The notes under the pieces are model-generated. The model saw only the letters and a program-made list of their open reading frames with translations, did no database searches and had not been told where the DNA came from. From Gracilibacillus halophilus YIM-C55.5 (GTDB taxonomy: Bacteria > Bacillota > Bacilli > Bacillales > Amphibacillaceae), in NCBI RefSeq assembly GCF_000359605.1, contig NZ_APML01000056.1:1-34209 (forward strand): a stretch of DNA of 34,209 nt, given 5' to 3'. A program made the translations under genes and the position numbers. Below are positions 25,415 to 34,209 of the stretch, in pieces; position 1 is the stretch's first letter, and each line of letters starts with the position of its first letter.

Positions 25415-26602
25415 TTGTTACAAGCGAAAAATCAAGCAGGAGAGCTCGTCACGATTTTTCATAAGACAAGAGTAGAAATAGAAGCTCTTAGGCACGAAGA
25501 AACATTTTATTGTCCAGAATGTAACGCGCCACTACAAGTGAAAGCAGGACACCATATGATTCCGCATTTTGCACATCGGCATATCAGTCCATGTCAAATG
25601 CAGGGGGAAAGTTCTTATCACGAAACGGGCAAATTACTGCTGTACGAATGGTTAAAACAGCAAAGGATCCCTGTGTCACTTGAGCATTATTTACCAACGA
25701 TTCAACAAAGACCTGATCTGTTATTTCAAGTAGGCAACAAACAAGTAGCGATCGAGTTACAATGTTCGAAATTGCCGACAGAACTCATTGTCCAACGAAC
25801 ACATGGTTATCAGAAACAAAACATTCAAGTGATTTGGATAGTAGGGGCGAATCAGTTAGAACGGCTATCTGCTGATTTCGTTAAAATTCCTTTCTTTGCT
25901 CGCCATATGATTCATCAATTCCACTCACGTTTTCCATTAACTCTCTATTTTTTCTCACCAGAACAACAAACCATCACTTTATGTCAAGATTTCATTTTTA
26001 CAAATCAAACAACAGCGATAGGAGCAATTCATGAATATCATTTGAATCAGCTTACGGTGTGGGATTTATTCTCGCAGAACTGGTTGAAGCAGCAACGTTT
26101 ATATGATTATTGGCTAACAAAGAAAAAGCATTGGCGTAATCGGCCTGCTCCTTTTTATCAACAAAAGGACATTCAATATCGAAAGTGGTTATACCAACAA
26201 GGATATACGATTCAATCGCTTCCTGCCTTTATTTATCTGCCGTTGAAACATCAGTACCGATTGATAGATCCTCTCTGGCTCTGGCAATCTCAACTGTTCT
26301 TTCAAATGCTGAAGAGGAACACCTTTGTATCAATTGAAAACGTCCGCCATAAAATAAAAAATCAATTACTTTCTTCATCTTTATTTCCTCTGATACACGC
26401 CTCTGAAGATCCATTCCTTGAATATATGGACATTCTCCATCAAATCCATGTTGTAAAGAAAAGAGGAAATCGGTATCAATTAACGTATCATAAGAAACCA
26501 TATGCTCATATAGATGCTGCCATTGAAGCCGATCGCAATCTTTTCACTTTGTTAGCAAATGGTAAGCGTACGAAAGCAACAGTCAATAACGATAAGGCGT
26601 GA
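25415..26602 (+). CDS. coiA: Competence protein CoiA
   Basis: CoiA is needed for recombination of incoming DNA during transformation. The 395-residue protein starts at TTG 25415 behind a near-perfect AAGGAGGTG. The N-terminal part has CPECNAPLQVK and FAHRH. A nuclease-like PD-(D/E)xK core follows: ETGKLLLYEWL, RPDLLFQVGN and VAIELQCSKL. A helical C-terminal region of about 180 residues is less conserved. Length is close to the 370-residue family. pepF follows 73 bases downstream, as in B. subtilis. The frame is intact, in contrast to med. Confidence 0.9.
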   Translation: MLQAKNQAGELVTIFHKTRVEIEALRHEETFYCPECNAPLQVKAGHHMIPHFAHRHISPCQMQGESSYHETGKLLLYEWLKQQRIPVSLEHYLPTIQQRPDLLFQVGNKQVAIELQCSKLPTELIVQRTHGYQKQNIQVIWIVGANQLERLSADFVKIPFFARHMIHQFHSRFPLTLYFFSPEQQTITLCQDFIFTNQTTAIGAIHEYHLNQLTVWDLFSQNWLKQQRLYDYWLTKKKHWRNRPAPFYQQKDIQYRKWLYQQGYTIQSLPAFIYLPLKHQYRLIDPLWLWQSQLFFQMLKRNTFVSIENVRHKIKNQLLSSSLFPLIHASEDPFLEYMDILHQIHVVKKRGNRYQLTYHKKPYAHIDAAIEADRNLFTLLANGKRTKATVNNDKA

Positions 26603-26675
26603 TGCTGTATGAATGATGGCAAAATAAGTTATAATAGGACTATTGGTAAAATGTGAAGAGTATGGAGGGATTTGC

Positions 26676-28493
26676 ATGACGAAGAATCAAAAGTCATTGC
26701 CAACAAGAGAGGAAGTTTCAGAAGAACGTAAATGGAGATTAGAGGATATTTTTGCGACAGATGAGAAATGGGAAGAGGAACGCAAGGAGATTGAATCCCT
26801 GTTACCGACATTTGAACAGTATCAAGGCAAATTACAAGAATCACCGGAACAATTATATGAGTTACTCCAATTGCAGGATCAAGTGTCTGAGCGACTTAGT
26901 CAATTATACACGTATGCACATATGCGAAATGATCAAGATACAACCAACTCGTTTTATCAAGCGATGAATGCAAAGGCAGAGAATCTCATTACGAAGGCTT
27001 CAAGTGCGATGAGCTTTATTACACCAGAAATTCTCAAGCTGGAAGAGGAAACGCTCGAATCATTCGTTAACAATTATGAGCCATTACAATTTTATCAACA
27101 TACATTGGATGAAATTAACCGGCAGCGTCCTCATGTGTTGTCTGAAAAAGAAGAAGAGTTACTAGCAGAAGTGTCAGACGTTGCTGATAATCCTGCGCAA
27201 ACATTTAGTATGCTTAATAACGCGGATCTGACGTTTCCGACGATTAAGGATGCAAATGGTGAAGAAGTCGACTTAACACATGGTAGGTATCTCAACTTCT
27301 TGGAGTCCCAAGATCGTAATGTGCGTCGAGATGCATTCAAAGCTATGTACGATACATTCGGCCGTTTTCAAAATACATTTTCATCAACGCTTTCAGGCGT
27401 GGTGAAAAAGAACAATTTTTTTGCGCAAAAGCGTCATTATGATTCTGCGCGTCAATCAGCTTTAAATGAAAATAACATTCCCGAAAAAGTCTATGACCAT
27501 TTACTTGAGGCGATTGATGAAGGGCTACCTTTATTGCAACGATATGTATCGCTTAGAAAGCAATTATTAGATGTAGACGAATTGCACATGTATGATTTAT
27601 ATACGCCGCTTGTGAAGGATGTCAATATGACGTTTACTTACGAAGAAGCGCAAGAAGTGATTTTGAACGCATTGGCACCTCTTGGTCAAGATTACGTAAA
27701 AGTTGTTGAACAGGCATTTAAGGATCGCTGGATTGATGTGGAAGAAAATAAAGGGAAGAGAAGCGGTGCTTATTCTTCCGGCGCTTATGGTACCAATCCA
27801 TATATTTTATTAAACTGGCAAGGTAATTTAAATGACCTATTTACGTTAGCGCATGAACTTGGTCACTCGATGCATAGTTATTACACACACAATCATCAAT
27901 CATTCCGCTACGGAAATTACTCGATTTTCGTTGCTGAAGTAGCGTCAACTTGTAATGAAGCCTTGTTGAATCATTATTTAGTTGAACAAACCGATGATGT
28001 GAAGGAAAAACTGTATCTATTAAACCATTTCTTAGAAGGATTTCGTGGCACGGTATTCCGTCAAACGATGTTTGCTGAATTCGAACATCACATTCACTTG
28101 TTAGCACAAGATGATGAAGCATTAACCGCTGATAAATTGACGGAACTTTATTATGATTTAAATAAAAAATATTTCGGAAATGATTTGGTGATTGATGAAG
28201 AAATCGGATTAGAGTGGGCGCGAATTCCACACTTCTATTTCAATTACTATGTGTATCAATATGCAACTGGTTATGCGGCAGCACAATCACTTGCGTCTCA
28301 AATACTTGAAGAAAAAGAACCAGCTGTCAAGCGTTATCTTGACTTTTTAAAGGCGGGTAGTAGCGATTATCCTATCGAAGTATTAAAACGAGCAGGTGTC
28401 GATATGACTGAAAAAGCACCTGTAGAAAATGCACTTACAATCTTTGAACAAAAACTAAACGAAATGGAAGAATTGCTGAAAAATAGAACATAA
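26676..28493 (+). CDS. pepF: Oligoendopeptidase F
   Basis: Zinc metallopeptidase of the M3B family cleaving short peptides in the cytoplasm. The 605-residue protein has HELGH at residues 393-397 with the further ligand Glu in VAEVASTCNE. N-terminal helical domain begins TKNQKSLPTREEVSEERKW. ATG 26676 is chosen over ATG 26643 since ATGGAGGG is seven bases upstream. TATAAT near 26629 could be its -10 box. It ends 12 bases before a convergent small gene, with no separating terminator. Confidence 0.95.
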   Translation: MTKNQKSLPTREEVSEERKWRLEDIFATDEKWEEERKEIESLLPTFEQYQGKLQESPEQLYELLQLQDQVSERLSQLYTYAHMRNDQDTTNSFYQAMNAKAENLITKASSAMSFITPEILKLEEETLESFVNNYEPLQFYQHTLDEINRQRPHVLSEKEEELLAEVSDVADNPAQTFSMLNNADLTFPTIKDANGEEVDLTHGRYLNFLESQDRNVRRDAFKAMYDTFGRFQNTFSSTLSGVVKKNNFFAQKRHYDSARQSALNENNIPEKVYDHLLEAIDEGLPLLQRYVSLRKQLLDVDELHMYDLYTPLVKDVNMTFTYEEAQEVILNALAPLGQDYVKVVEQAFKDRWIDVEENKGKRSGAYSSGAYGTNPYILLNWQGNLNDLFTLAHELGHSMHSYYTHNHQSFRYGNYSIFVAEVASTCNEALLNHYLVEQTDDVKEKLYLLNHFLEGFRGTVFRQTMFAEFEHHIHLLAQDDEALTADKLTELYYDLNKKYFGNDLVIDEEIGLEWARIPHFYFNYYVYQYATGYAAAQSLASQILEEKEPAVKRYLDFLKAGSSDYPIEVLKRAGVDMTEKAPVENALTIFEQKLNEMEELLKNRT

Positions 28494-28505
28494 TGGTGAA
28501 AAGTT

Positions 28506-28685
28506 CTAGTCGTTAACAATTCGTTGAAATCCTTTGAATTGTTTGCGATGATAAACATGAAATATATATAAGTAAATGGTTACAAACAGCATAGGTATTG
28601 TAAGTACCATTGGAATGAACCGCATGAGTCCTAAAAGATTTAGCACAAAAGCGACAACAATTAAAGAAATATAGAAGATGTTCAA
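28506..28685 (-). CDS. Small two-helix membrane protein (YizD position)
   Basis: The 59-residue product starts at TTG 28685, with AAGGAGGG seven bases upstream; the frame stays open upstream to an ATG at 28757, but that would lie in a terminator. Two membrane helices (NIFYISLIVVAFVLNLLGLM and FIPMVLTIPMLFVTIYLYIF) are followed by a basic tail with RKQFKGFQR. B. subtilis has the small gene yizD at this place; homology is likely but not verified. Function is unknown. Confidence 0.65.
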   Translation of the reverse strand: MNIFYISLIVVAFVLNLLGLMRFIPMVLTIPMLFVTIYLYIFHVYHRKQFKGFQRIVND

Positions 28686-28756
28686 GCTTTTCCCTCCTTC
28701 GTTATTCGGTTTGTACCATAGTATGATGCAAGCAAATGAAGTAGAAGAAAAAAGCA

Positions 28757-28795
28757 ACCCGAATGTTAGCTGAAATGGATCAGTAACATTCGGGT
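28757..28795 (-). terminator. Terminator of the yjbI-yjbH operon
   Basis: ACCCGAATGTTA (28757-28768) pairs with TAACATTCGGGT (28784-28795), with inner CTGA/TCAG pairing. On the minus strand it is followed by GCTTTTTTCTT. It separates yjbH from the small membrane gene. Confidence 0.9.
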
Positions 28796-28838
28796 ATGCA
28801 TCAAAAATAATTTGTCCCAGTTTCCATAAAGCGTCATA

Positions 28839-29732
28839 TTATTTTACATATTGCCAAAAGTGTCCGAATTTCACAGGGACTTTTTCTACCAGTTGTTTAA
28901 GCTGTAATTTTTTCATTTCTTTCTCCGCTTCTTCAACCGTCCAATCATAGACGACCGCTATTTCTTTCGTTCCCACAAAATCAAAATGTGAGACAAAGTC
29001 GATTAACTTTGGTTTTTTCGCAGGTAATGGTTCCTTTTGTAACATTTGCTTTAATACTCTAACGTAGATGTCGTAAGGATACATACCCGATATTTTCAAC
29101 CCTGCTTCTTCATCCGCTTCATTAAAGAAGACCATCGTTGGAATGTAATCCACTTCCATCTCTTTCGTAATTTTTAAATCACATTGTAGAGCTTTTTTTG
29201 CCGAATGGGAATAAAGATCTTCTTGAAATTCTTCCATATCCAAACCAGACTGTTGGGCGCAATCAATTAATACGTCTTCTTTCGAAATATCTTGCTTTTG
29301 TAAAAATGCTAATTCTTGGGCTTTACGAAGAAAGAGTTTTCCGGCTTTCTTCCCTTGTAGTTCAGCCGCTTTGATAGCGGTAGACGTTAGCCATGGGTAG
29401 TGAATCGGGTTTTCGATCCATAAGTCTCCATCGCAACTCATACCCGTTCGACTTGCAGTTTTCTCCCAGATATCTTTTAGTTCACGCGGGCGTTCGAATT
29501 TATCTTTGTGCAAGTTCGTTAACTGCCCAGTGAGTACGGGACGAATTGTAAAAAGGCGACCATATTCAATCGATAATTTTTTTAAATAGGGTTCTAATGA
29601 CCAACACTCAGGGCATAATGGATCAACGAAGACATAGATTTCGATCGGTTTCTTTAATACATCAAGGAAATGATATTGTGTTGGACGACTACGATCTTGG
29701 TATTGCCATGATCCAGAGAATTTCCAATTCAC
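28839..29732 (-). CDS. yjbH: ClpXP adaptor YjbH (SpxH), DsbA/thioredoxin-like
   Basis: YjbH binds Spx and speeds its degradation by ClpXP, releasing Spx under disulfide or other stress. The 297-residue protein has the thioredoxin-like active site Cys40-Pro-Glu-Cys43 ([13 protein letters not shown]), the DsbA helical insertion and [10 protein letters not shown] with the cis-Pro. Its C-terminal roughly 80 residues, with a winged-helix-like charge pattern, extend beyond DsbA. ATG overlaps the yjbI stop by four bases (29729-29732), so translation is coupled. Its client Spx is encoded about 6.5 kb away in the same window. Confidence 0.93.
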   Translation of the reverse strand: MNWKFSGSWQYQDRSRPTQYHFLDVLKKPIEIYVFVDPLCPECWSLEPYLKKLSIEYGRLFTIRPVLTGQLTNLHKDKFERPRELKDIWEKTASRTGMSCDGDLWIENPIHYPWLTSTAIKAAELQGKKAGKLFLRKAQELAFLQKQDISKEDVLIDCAQQSGLDMEEFQEDLYSHSAKKALQCDLKITKEMEVDYIPTMVFFNEADEEAGLKISGMYPYDIYVRVLKQMLQKEPLPAKKPKLIDFVSHFDFVGTKEIAVVYDWTVEEAEKEMKKLQLKQLVEKVPVKFGHFWQYVK

Positions 29733-30136
29733 AATAATTCTCCTTTCTCTTCGTCATCTTCAGTGGTGTTCATCATATGATTGGCTGTTAACGTAAGTCG
29801 TTCAAACATGGCACTACGGTACGGTTCGTCAATCTCTGCTTCATCTAATGCCCCTTCCATACATAATAGCCATGCATCTCTTCTAGTCGGAGTAATAGGA
29901 AACCGTAAGTGTCGTTTACGTAACATCGGATGTCCATGTTCTTGTATATAAAGTGGTGGTCCGCCAAAGAATTGGGTGAGAAATTGCTTTTGTTTACGTT
30001 TCACTTCGGTAAAATCACTTGGAAATATAGGTATAAGATCAGGATGCTGTGAAACGCGATCATAAAAAGCCTCAACCAATTCTTCGATCTTCTCATCGCC
30101 ACCAATCGCTTCATAAATAGATGTCGGTTCACTCAT
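29729..30136 (-). CDS. yjbI: Truncated hemoglobin YjbI (group II)
   Basis: Oxygen-binding 2-on-2 globin of 135 residues. It shows [20 protein letters not shown] at the N terminus and the PIFPSDF region. The proximal His lies in [10 protein letters not shown], followed by [12 protein letters not shown] with the group II Trp. First gene of the yjbI-yjbH operon; the pairing with yjbH is conserved in Bacilli and suggests a role in the redox behaviour of the adaptor or its partners. A promoter-like TTGCTA/TACAAT on the minus strand near 30220-30190 overlaps an 18-bp palindrome. Confidence 0.93.
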   Translation of the reverse strand: MSEPTSIYEAIGGDEKIEELVEAFYDRVSQHPDLIPIFPSDFTEVKRKQKQFLTQFFGGPPLYIQEHGHPMLRKRHLRFPITPTRRDAWLLCMEGALDEAEIDEPYRSAMFERLTLTANHMMNTTEDDEEKGELL

Positions 30137-30182
30137 TGTTTTTCATGCCTTTCATTGATTATGTTCATCAACTTCATTATTT

Positions 30183-30200
30183 TGTTACTATATTGTAACA
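30183..30200. promoter_or_regulatory. Palindrome over the yjbI-yjbH promoter
   Basis: TGTTAC-TATATT-GTAACA is a perfect inverted repeat (30183-30188 / 30195-30200) about 47 bases upstream of yjbI. A minus-strand -10-like TACAAT lies within it. It could be an operator; the cognate regulator is unknown. Confidence 0.4.
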
Positions 30201-30240
30201 GTGTTATCTGATGAATAGCAACTTATCTGATTGAGTAACA

Positions 30241-30296
30241 TTTTCCCAATACCATAGGTGTTTAACTGTTATTTAACAGAGGGGGATGTGGGAAAA
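30241..30296. repeat. Nested inverted repeats after yjbK
   Basis: Outer arms TTTTCCCA (30241-30248) and TGGGAAAA (30289-30296) enclose an inner palindrome CTGTTATTTAACAG (30266-30279). It lies directly after the yjbK stop and may work as a terminator, although no T-tract follows on the minus strand. Confidence 0.4.
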
Positions 30297-30300
30297 CTGT

Positions 30301-30876
30301 TTACATGGATTGATAAAAACGTTCGATTTTATTCGGCGTTTTTCTCTTAGGAATGGCAAAGTCATCTAACAGTTTGGTGAATATTCTTTGACCATACGTT
30401 TCGTCACGTGCTTCTAGTTCGAGCTCATAGTCTTCATTTCCATTGTATTGACTTTTATCTAAAACAATTATTGTATCATGATAGGCCATTTCTACTCGCT
30501 TTGTCATTAATGCGCCACCATATGTTAATTGATGACTTGCAATGCCTAAGTGTTTGAGTCGAGTGTCAATGTTAGGCTTCGGAATGATGTGACCTTGTTT
30601 CCATTGATCGGCCTCATGATCAGTAAGCGTACAATGTGTTTCCAATAAACCAGCACCGTCAGGGTTTGGTTCTTTTAATGTTAATTGATAGTTATCTTCT
30701 TTCTGGCGAATACGCAAGGCTGCGTGATTTGTTTTTAGATCAAATTGTTTCGTTTCAAAGTAATCATTCGTTTGTTCGATAAAGTCATTTGCACTCACAT
30801 TAAAATATTGCAATAATTGCGCATATTCGTCTTTCGTTAATAAATTTTTAAATTCAATTTCAATTTCCTGACTCAT
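30301..30876 (-). CDS. yjbK: CYTH-domain protein YjbK
   Basis: The 191-residue protein starts at ATG 30876 behind AAAAGGAGA. The N terminus EIEIEFKNLL carries the ExExK signature of CYTH/triphosphate tunnel enzymes. ALRIRQK, LTLKEP, LDKSQYNG and DYELELEA provide the charged tunnel residues. Such proteins hydrolyse or bind triphosphates or related polyphosphates; YjbK's own substrate is uncertain. It is divergent from relQ (yjbM), as in B. subtilis, but yjbL, between them there, is absent. Confidence 0.9.
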   Translation of the reverse strand: MSQEIEIEFKNLLTKDEYAQLLQYFNVSANDFIEQTNDYFETKQFDLKTNHAALRIRQKEDNYQLTLKEPNPDGAGLLETHCTLTDHEADQWKQGHIIPKPNIDTRLKHLGIASHQLTYGGALMTKRVEMAYHDTIIVLDKSQYNGNEDYELELEARDETYGQRIFTKLLDDFAIPKRKTPNKIERFYQSM

Positions 30877-31063
30877 GATTTTTCTCCTTTTATATGACAA
30901 TGTAGCCAAAAGAGTAATTGTTCCTTTATATTGTGATTGATCATAGGCAAAAATGCAAAAGAACTGGTTGCTAAAAAGATACATGGCTACGTTTTTTACG
31001 AGAAAATATGGTAAAATAAACGTAAGATATTGTTGATTAGGATTGACAAAGGTGGTGCTAAAC

Positions 31064-31684
31064 ATGGATTGGAAGACTTTCTTAGCACCTTATACACAGG
31101 TGGTAGAAGAATTAAAGATTAAATTAAAAGGCATGCGAGAGCAATTTGAGTATGATTCAAATCACTCACCGATTGAGTTTGTGATGGGACGTGTTAAACC
31201 CGTCGCAAGTATAAAAGAGAAGATGAATCGAAAACGAATCCCTCATGATCGAATGGAAACTGATTTGCAAGATATTGCAGGTGTTCGAGTGGTGTGTCAA
31301 TTTGTCGATGATATATATGATATCGTGGAACGGTTACGATCACGTAATGACTTTGAAGTGATAGAAGAACGAGACTATATTCAAAATAAAAAAAGTAGTG
31401 GTTATCGTTCATATCATATGATTATTCGATATCCAGTCGAGACGATCTATGGTGAGAAACATATGATCGCTGAAATTCAGATTCGCACATTAGCGATGAA
31501 TTTTTGGGCGACTAATGAGCATTCGTTAAATTATAAATATGAAAATCAAATCCCAAAAGAAGTGCAATCACGGTTAAAACGAGCAGCAGAAGCAGCATTT
31601 CAATTAGACGAGGAAATGTCAAAGATCAAGGATGAGATCCAAGAAGCACAACGTGTATTTCATACAAACAAACGCAAAGATTAA
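31064..31684 (+). CDS. relQ: Small alarmone synthetase RelQ (YjbM)
   Basis: Makes (p)ppGpp/pGpp from GTP or GDP and ATP, without a hydrolase domain. The 206-residue protein has PVASIKEKMNRK (ATP-binding Gly-loop region), DLQDIAGVRVVCQFVDDIY, NKKSSGYRSYHMII (G-loop) and AEIQIRTLAMNFWATNEHS. ATG 31064 is chosen over ATG 31043 because AAAGGTGG is eight bases upstream. nadK follows after 15 bases and the RluD-type gene after nadK, so they form one operon, as yjbM-nadK-yjbO do in B. subtilis. Confidence 0.94.
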   Translation: MDWKTFLAPYTQVVEELKIKLKGMREQFEYDSNHSPIEFVMGRVKPVASIKEKMNRKRIPHDRMETDLQDIAGVRVVCQFVDDIYDIVERLRSRNDFEVIEERDYIQNKKSSGYRSYHMIIRYPVETIYGEKHMIAEIQIRTLAMNFWATNEHSLNYKYENQIPKEVQSRLKRAAEAAFQLDEEMSKIKDEIQEAQRVFHTNKRKD

Positions 31685-31699
31685 AAGGGAGGTAAGGAC

Positions 31700-32506
31700 A
31701 TGCAGTACGCCATTACATCGAAGGGTGATGCCAAGTCTGAGGCAATTAAAGCACGGATGAAGCAATATTTGCAGGAATTTGACTTAGTATATGATGAAAC
31801 GACACCTGAGATTGTTATTTCTGTCGGTGGCGATGGTACTTTTTTAGAAGCTTTCCATCGTTACAAACATCGCCTAAAGGAAACGGCGTTTATCGGTATA
31901 CATACAGGACATTTAGGATTTTACGCAGATTGGTTACCAGATGAAGTCGAGAAATTAATTATTGCGATCGCCAAAAAACCATTTGAAATTGTTGAGTATC
32001 CTTTATTAGACATTAAAATTCATCCTGAAGAAGATGAAGACTATCAGCAATTTTTAGCTTTAAATGAAGCATCAATAAAGTCCGCTGAAGGAACGGTTGT
32101 CATGGATGTTTTAATAAAGGGAGCGCATTTCGAACGTTTTCGCGGAGATGGCTTATGTATTTCGACACCATCAGGAAGTACCGCATATAATAAAGCCTTA
32201 GGCGGTGCCATTATTCATCCGTCACTAAATGCACTGCAACTGACCGAGATGGCGTCCATTAATAACCGCGTATTTCGTACGATTGGTTCACCACTTATTT
32301 TGCCGAATCATCATGTATGTGAGTTAAAACCACTTTATCATGATCGAAGTTTTTTGATTACGATTGATCACGAGACAACCACATATGACCATATCAAGTC
32401 TATTGAATGTCGAGTCTCCGATGAAAAAATTCGTTTTGCACGATTCCGAGCATTTCCTTTTTGGAAAAGGGTACATGACTCATTTATTTCAGATGAAAGA
32501 GGTTGA
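31700..32506 (+). CDS. nadK: NAD kinase
   Basis: Phosphorylates NAD to NADP. The 268-residue protein has the [15 protein letters not shown] diphosphate-binding motif, [22 protein letters not shown] (NE/D motif) and [30 protein letters not shown] precedes ATG. Middle gene of the relQ-nadK-rluD operon; the next start codon lies seven bases beyond its stop. Confidence 0.97.
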   Translation: MQYAITSKGDAKSEAIKARMKQYLQEFDLVYDETTPEIVISVGGDGTFLEAFHRYKHRLKETAFIGIHTGHLGFYADWLPDEVEKLIIAIAKKPFEIVEYPLLDIKIHPEEDEDYQQFLALNEASIKSAEGTVVMDVLIKGAHFERFRGDGLCISTPSGSTAYNKALGGAIIHPSLNALQLTEMASINNRVFRTIGSPLILPNHHVCELKPLYHDRSFLITIDHETTTYDHIKSIECRVSDEKIRFARFRAFPFWKRVHDSFISDERG

Positions 32507-32513
32507 TCTAGAA

Positions 32514-33382
32514 ATGCAGTGGAAGGTGGAAGAACATCACGAGTCACGGATCGTCGGTCATTATTTACGACACGTCATCGGTGTTTCGCGAAGTCTACTT
32601 CATTCGATTAAACATCATGGTCAATTGCTATTGAACGGAGAGCATGTCACAGTTCGTCACGACATACATGTAGGAGATATCATCCGTGTTGAATTACCGG
32701 AAGAGACGCCAAGCCCATCGCTCAAACCACAATCCATCCCCATCGATATCGTGTATGAAGACGACGATGTGTTAGTTATTAATAAACCACCAAATATGGC
32801 GAGTATGCTTCAGCGAAACATCGAGAGTATACGGTGGCCAATGCGGTTCTCGGGTATTATCAAGAGCATCACATCCCTTATACGGTTCATTTAGTTACGA
32901 GGTTAGATCGTGATACGTCGGGGTTAATGCTGATTGCGAAGCACCGTCTCAGTCATTCGATTTTATTTCAAGATCAACAAGTAGGTCGTATTCATCGATC
33001 CTATTTTGCTTGTATTTCTGGTCACATGGCACAGACACAAGGAACCATTGATGAACCCATTGGTAGAAAACCAGGATCAATTATTGAACGACAAGTTCAC
33101 GTAGATGGCAAATGTGCGGTGACGGATTATCATGTAATTAAGCAGGAAGAAAAATATAGCTTCGTTGAAGTAAAGCTTCGCACGGGTCGTACCCACCAAA
33201 TTCGTGTTCATTTTGCATATATAGGTCATCCTTTACTTGGTGATGATTTATATGGTGACGATCAAACATTGATGAATCGACATGCTTTACATTGTTACGA
33301 TCTGTCTTTTGTCCATCCACTAACTGGTGAGGAAATGACGTTTTCTCAGCCATTGCCTGCAGATATGCGAAAATTCCTATGA
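32514..33382 (+). pseudogene. RluD-type 23S rRNA pseudouridine synthase (YjbO), frameshifted
   Basis: Two overlapping frames encode one YjbO-like protein of about 289 residues. Part one (from ATG 32514) has an S4-like region (SRSLLHSIKHHGQLLLNGEH) and VVYEDDDVLVINKPP-type catalytic entry, here YEDDDVLVINKPPNMASM. Part two continues VANAVLGYYQEHHIPYTV and holds the catalytic HLVTRLDRDTSGLMLIAKH with its Asp and LRTGRTHQIRVHF. The switch lies near 32808: adding one C (ATGCCTTCAGCG for ATGCTTCAGCG) restores MPSAKHREYTVANAV. As written the first frame stops at 32894, before the catalytic Asp. A sequencing error is a real possibility. Confidence 0.85.
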
Positions 33383-33401
33383 AGTAGAGGGTAAGTATTT
33401 C

Positions 33402-34133
33402 TTAAGAAAATTTCTCCTTCACAAAAGGTTGCTGGGAAGGAACACTTACAGTTGTTTCTTCCGGCAGACGAAAAGCGGTTAATGCATTACCGAATACACA
33501 GCCTGTATCAATATTCACGGTGCGCCGAACGAACCGTGGGTTACGTACTGGCGTATGCCCGTAAACAATCCACTGGTCACCGTCATAATTTTGCGCCCAA
33601 TCTCGCCTTATGGGTCTGCCGTCTGCCCAGGTTTCCCCAGTTATGTCACCATAGAGGACAAATGTTTTTACTTTCTTATTTTGCTTACCAATATCCTTTT
33701 CTTGAATCCCAGCATGGGCTACAACAGCTTGAACATCTGATAATTGAAGATAGAGAGGTGCTTGTTCGTATAAAGTGATCATCATCTCTTTGATGTCAGT
33801 TTGTTCTTTTTGTGTTAGGTTTTCATATTCAGCGACTGTCGTTTCTAATCCATGATTGATTTGAACATTATTTCCCAGGAAATAGCGATAAAGTTTATTA
33901 CAATGGTTTCCTGGGACATAGTATGCGTTTTGCTGGTTGATAACTAATTGATAAACGAGTCGAATGACACTTAATGATTGTGGTCCGCGGTCGGTTAAAT
34001 CACCAACAAAAACAGGCTTGCGGTTATTCGGATGTACGAAACGTTCTTGCTCCCAATAATAGCCGAGCTTGTGTAATAATTGGAGGAGTTCTTCGTAACA
34101 TCCGTGTATGTCACCAATGATATCATAATGCAT
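33402..34133 (-). CDS. prpE: Bis(5'-nucleosyl)-tetraphosphatase PrpE
   Basis: A metallophosphoesterase of the PPP family that cleaves Ap4A-type nucleotides. It shows [33 protein letters not shown] and, later, VYGHTPV with metal-binding His. From ATG 34133 the protein has 243 residues; AAGGAG (about eight bases upstream) fits this ATG slightly better than ATG 34136 or GTG 34142. It converges on the rluD-type gene with only 19 bases between and no hairpin. In B. subtilis prpE also follows yjbO. Confidence 0.93.
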   Translation of the reverse strand: MHYDIIGDIHGCYEELLQLLHKLGYYWEQERFVHPNNRKPVFVGDLTDRGPQSLSVIRLVYQLVINQQNAYYVPGNHCNKLYRYFLGNNVQINHGLETTVAEYENLTQKEQTDIKEMMITLYEQAPLYLQLSDVQAVVAHAGIQEKDIGKQNKKVKTFVLYGDITGETWADGRPIRRDWAQNYDGDQWIVYGHTPVRNPRFVRRTVNIDTGCVFGNALTAFRLPEETTVSVPSQQPFVKEKFS

Positions 34134-34209
34134 CATCTCCACTCCTTATTGTGACGGTAAGATTGCATAAATGAGCTTTGGTTTAGGATTCATCAAACAT
34201 GTATGTTTT

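Noticed and set aside
27841..28230. 129-residue minus-strand ORF within pepF
   Set aside because: It is antisense to the catalytic region of PepF and has no independent support.

Overview
This window looks like chromosomal core DNA of a low-GC, Gram-positive, endospore-forming member of the Bacillaceae. From about 6.1 kb onward the gene order follows the Bacillus subtilis block yitS-yitT-ipi-yizC-yitU-yitV-yitW ... yjzD-med-fabHA-fabF ... yjbA-trpS ... yjbC-spx-mecA-coiA-pepF-yizD-yjbH-yjbI-yjbK-yjbM-nadK-yjbO-prpE. The arg/car cluster, the app and opp transporter operons, comZ, yjbE, yjbJ and yjbL of that order are missing. GTG and TTG starts with strong AAGGAGG sites and compact hairpin-T-tract terminators also fit Bacillaceae. 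The species cannot be named from this sequence.

Layout. 0-6.1 kb: an AsnO-type asparagine synthetase behind a SigE-like promoter, a possible 38-residue membrane peptide, an ECF sigma/anti-sigma pair, a divergent membrane-anchored GH13 protein that has lost its catalytic residues, and a stress-type SDR dehydrogenase. 6.1-13.8 kb: DegV fatty-acid-binding protein, YitT, a BsuPI-domain lipoprotein, an Nfu-N domain protein, a CBO0543-like membrane protein, a roughly 340-bp structured non-coding element, YizC, a Cof-type HAD phosphatase, an esterase, a DUF59 protein, undecaprenyl-diphosphatase and YjzD. 14-20 kb: a frameshifted med, a FapR operator and fabH-fabF, a small membrane protein, YjbA, TrpS. 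20-28.5 kb: a DUF4015 hydrolase-like protein, YjbC, Spx, MecA, a 14-TM-type drug exporter, CoiA, PepF. 28.5-34.2 kb: YizD-like protein, YjbH, truncated hemoglobin YjbI, CYTH protein YjbK, RelQ/YjbM, NAD kinase, a frameshifted RluD-type pseudouridine synthase and PrpE.

How the genes connect. Several products belong to regulated proteolysis, competence and stress control: Spx and its ClpXP adaptor YjbH, the ClpCP adaptor MecA, the DNA-uptake protein CoiA, the comK activator Med (broken here), the alarmone synthase RelQ, PrpE and the oxygen-binding YjbI. Lipid supply is represented by FabH/FabF under FapR, a DegV protein and UppP.

The least ordinary locus is 2.1-5.1 kb: an ECF sigma/anti-sigma operon facing a surface-anchored GH13 pseudoenzyme. 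Two genes (med, yjbO/rluD) each carry an apparent one-base deletion in a short homopolymer, which may be real mutations or sequencing errors. No rRNA, tRNA, CRISPR array, transposase or prophage gene was seen.
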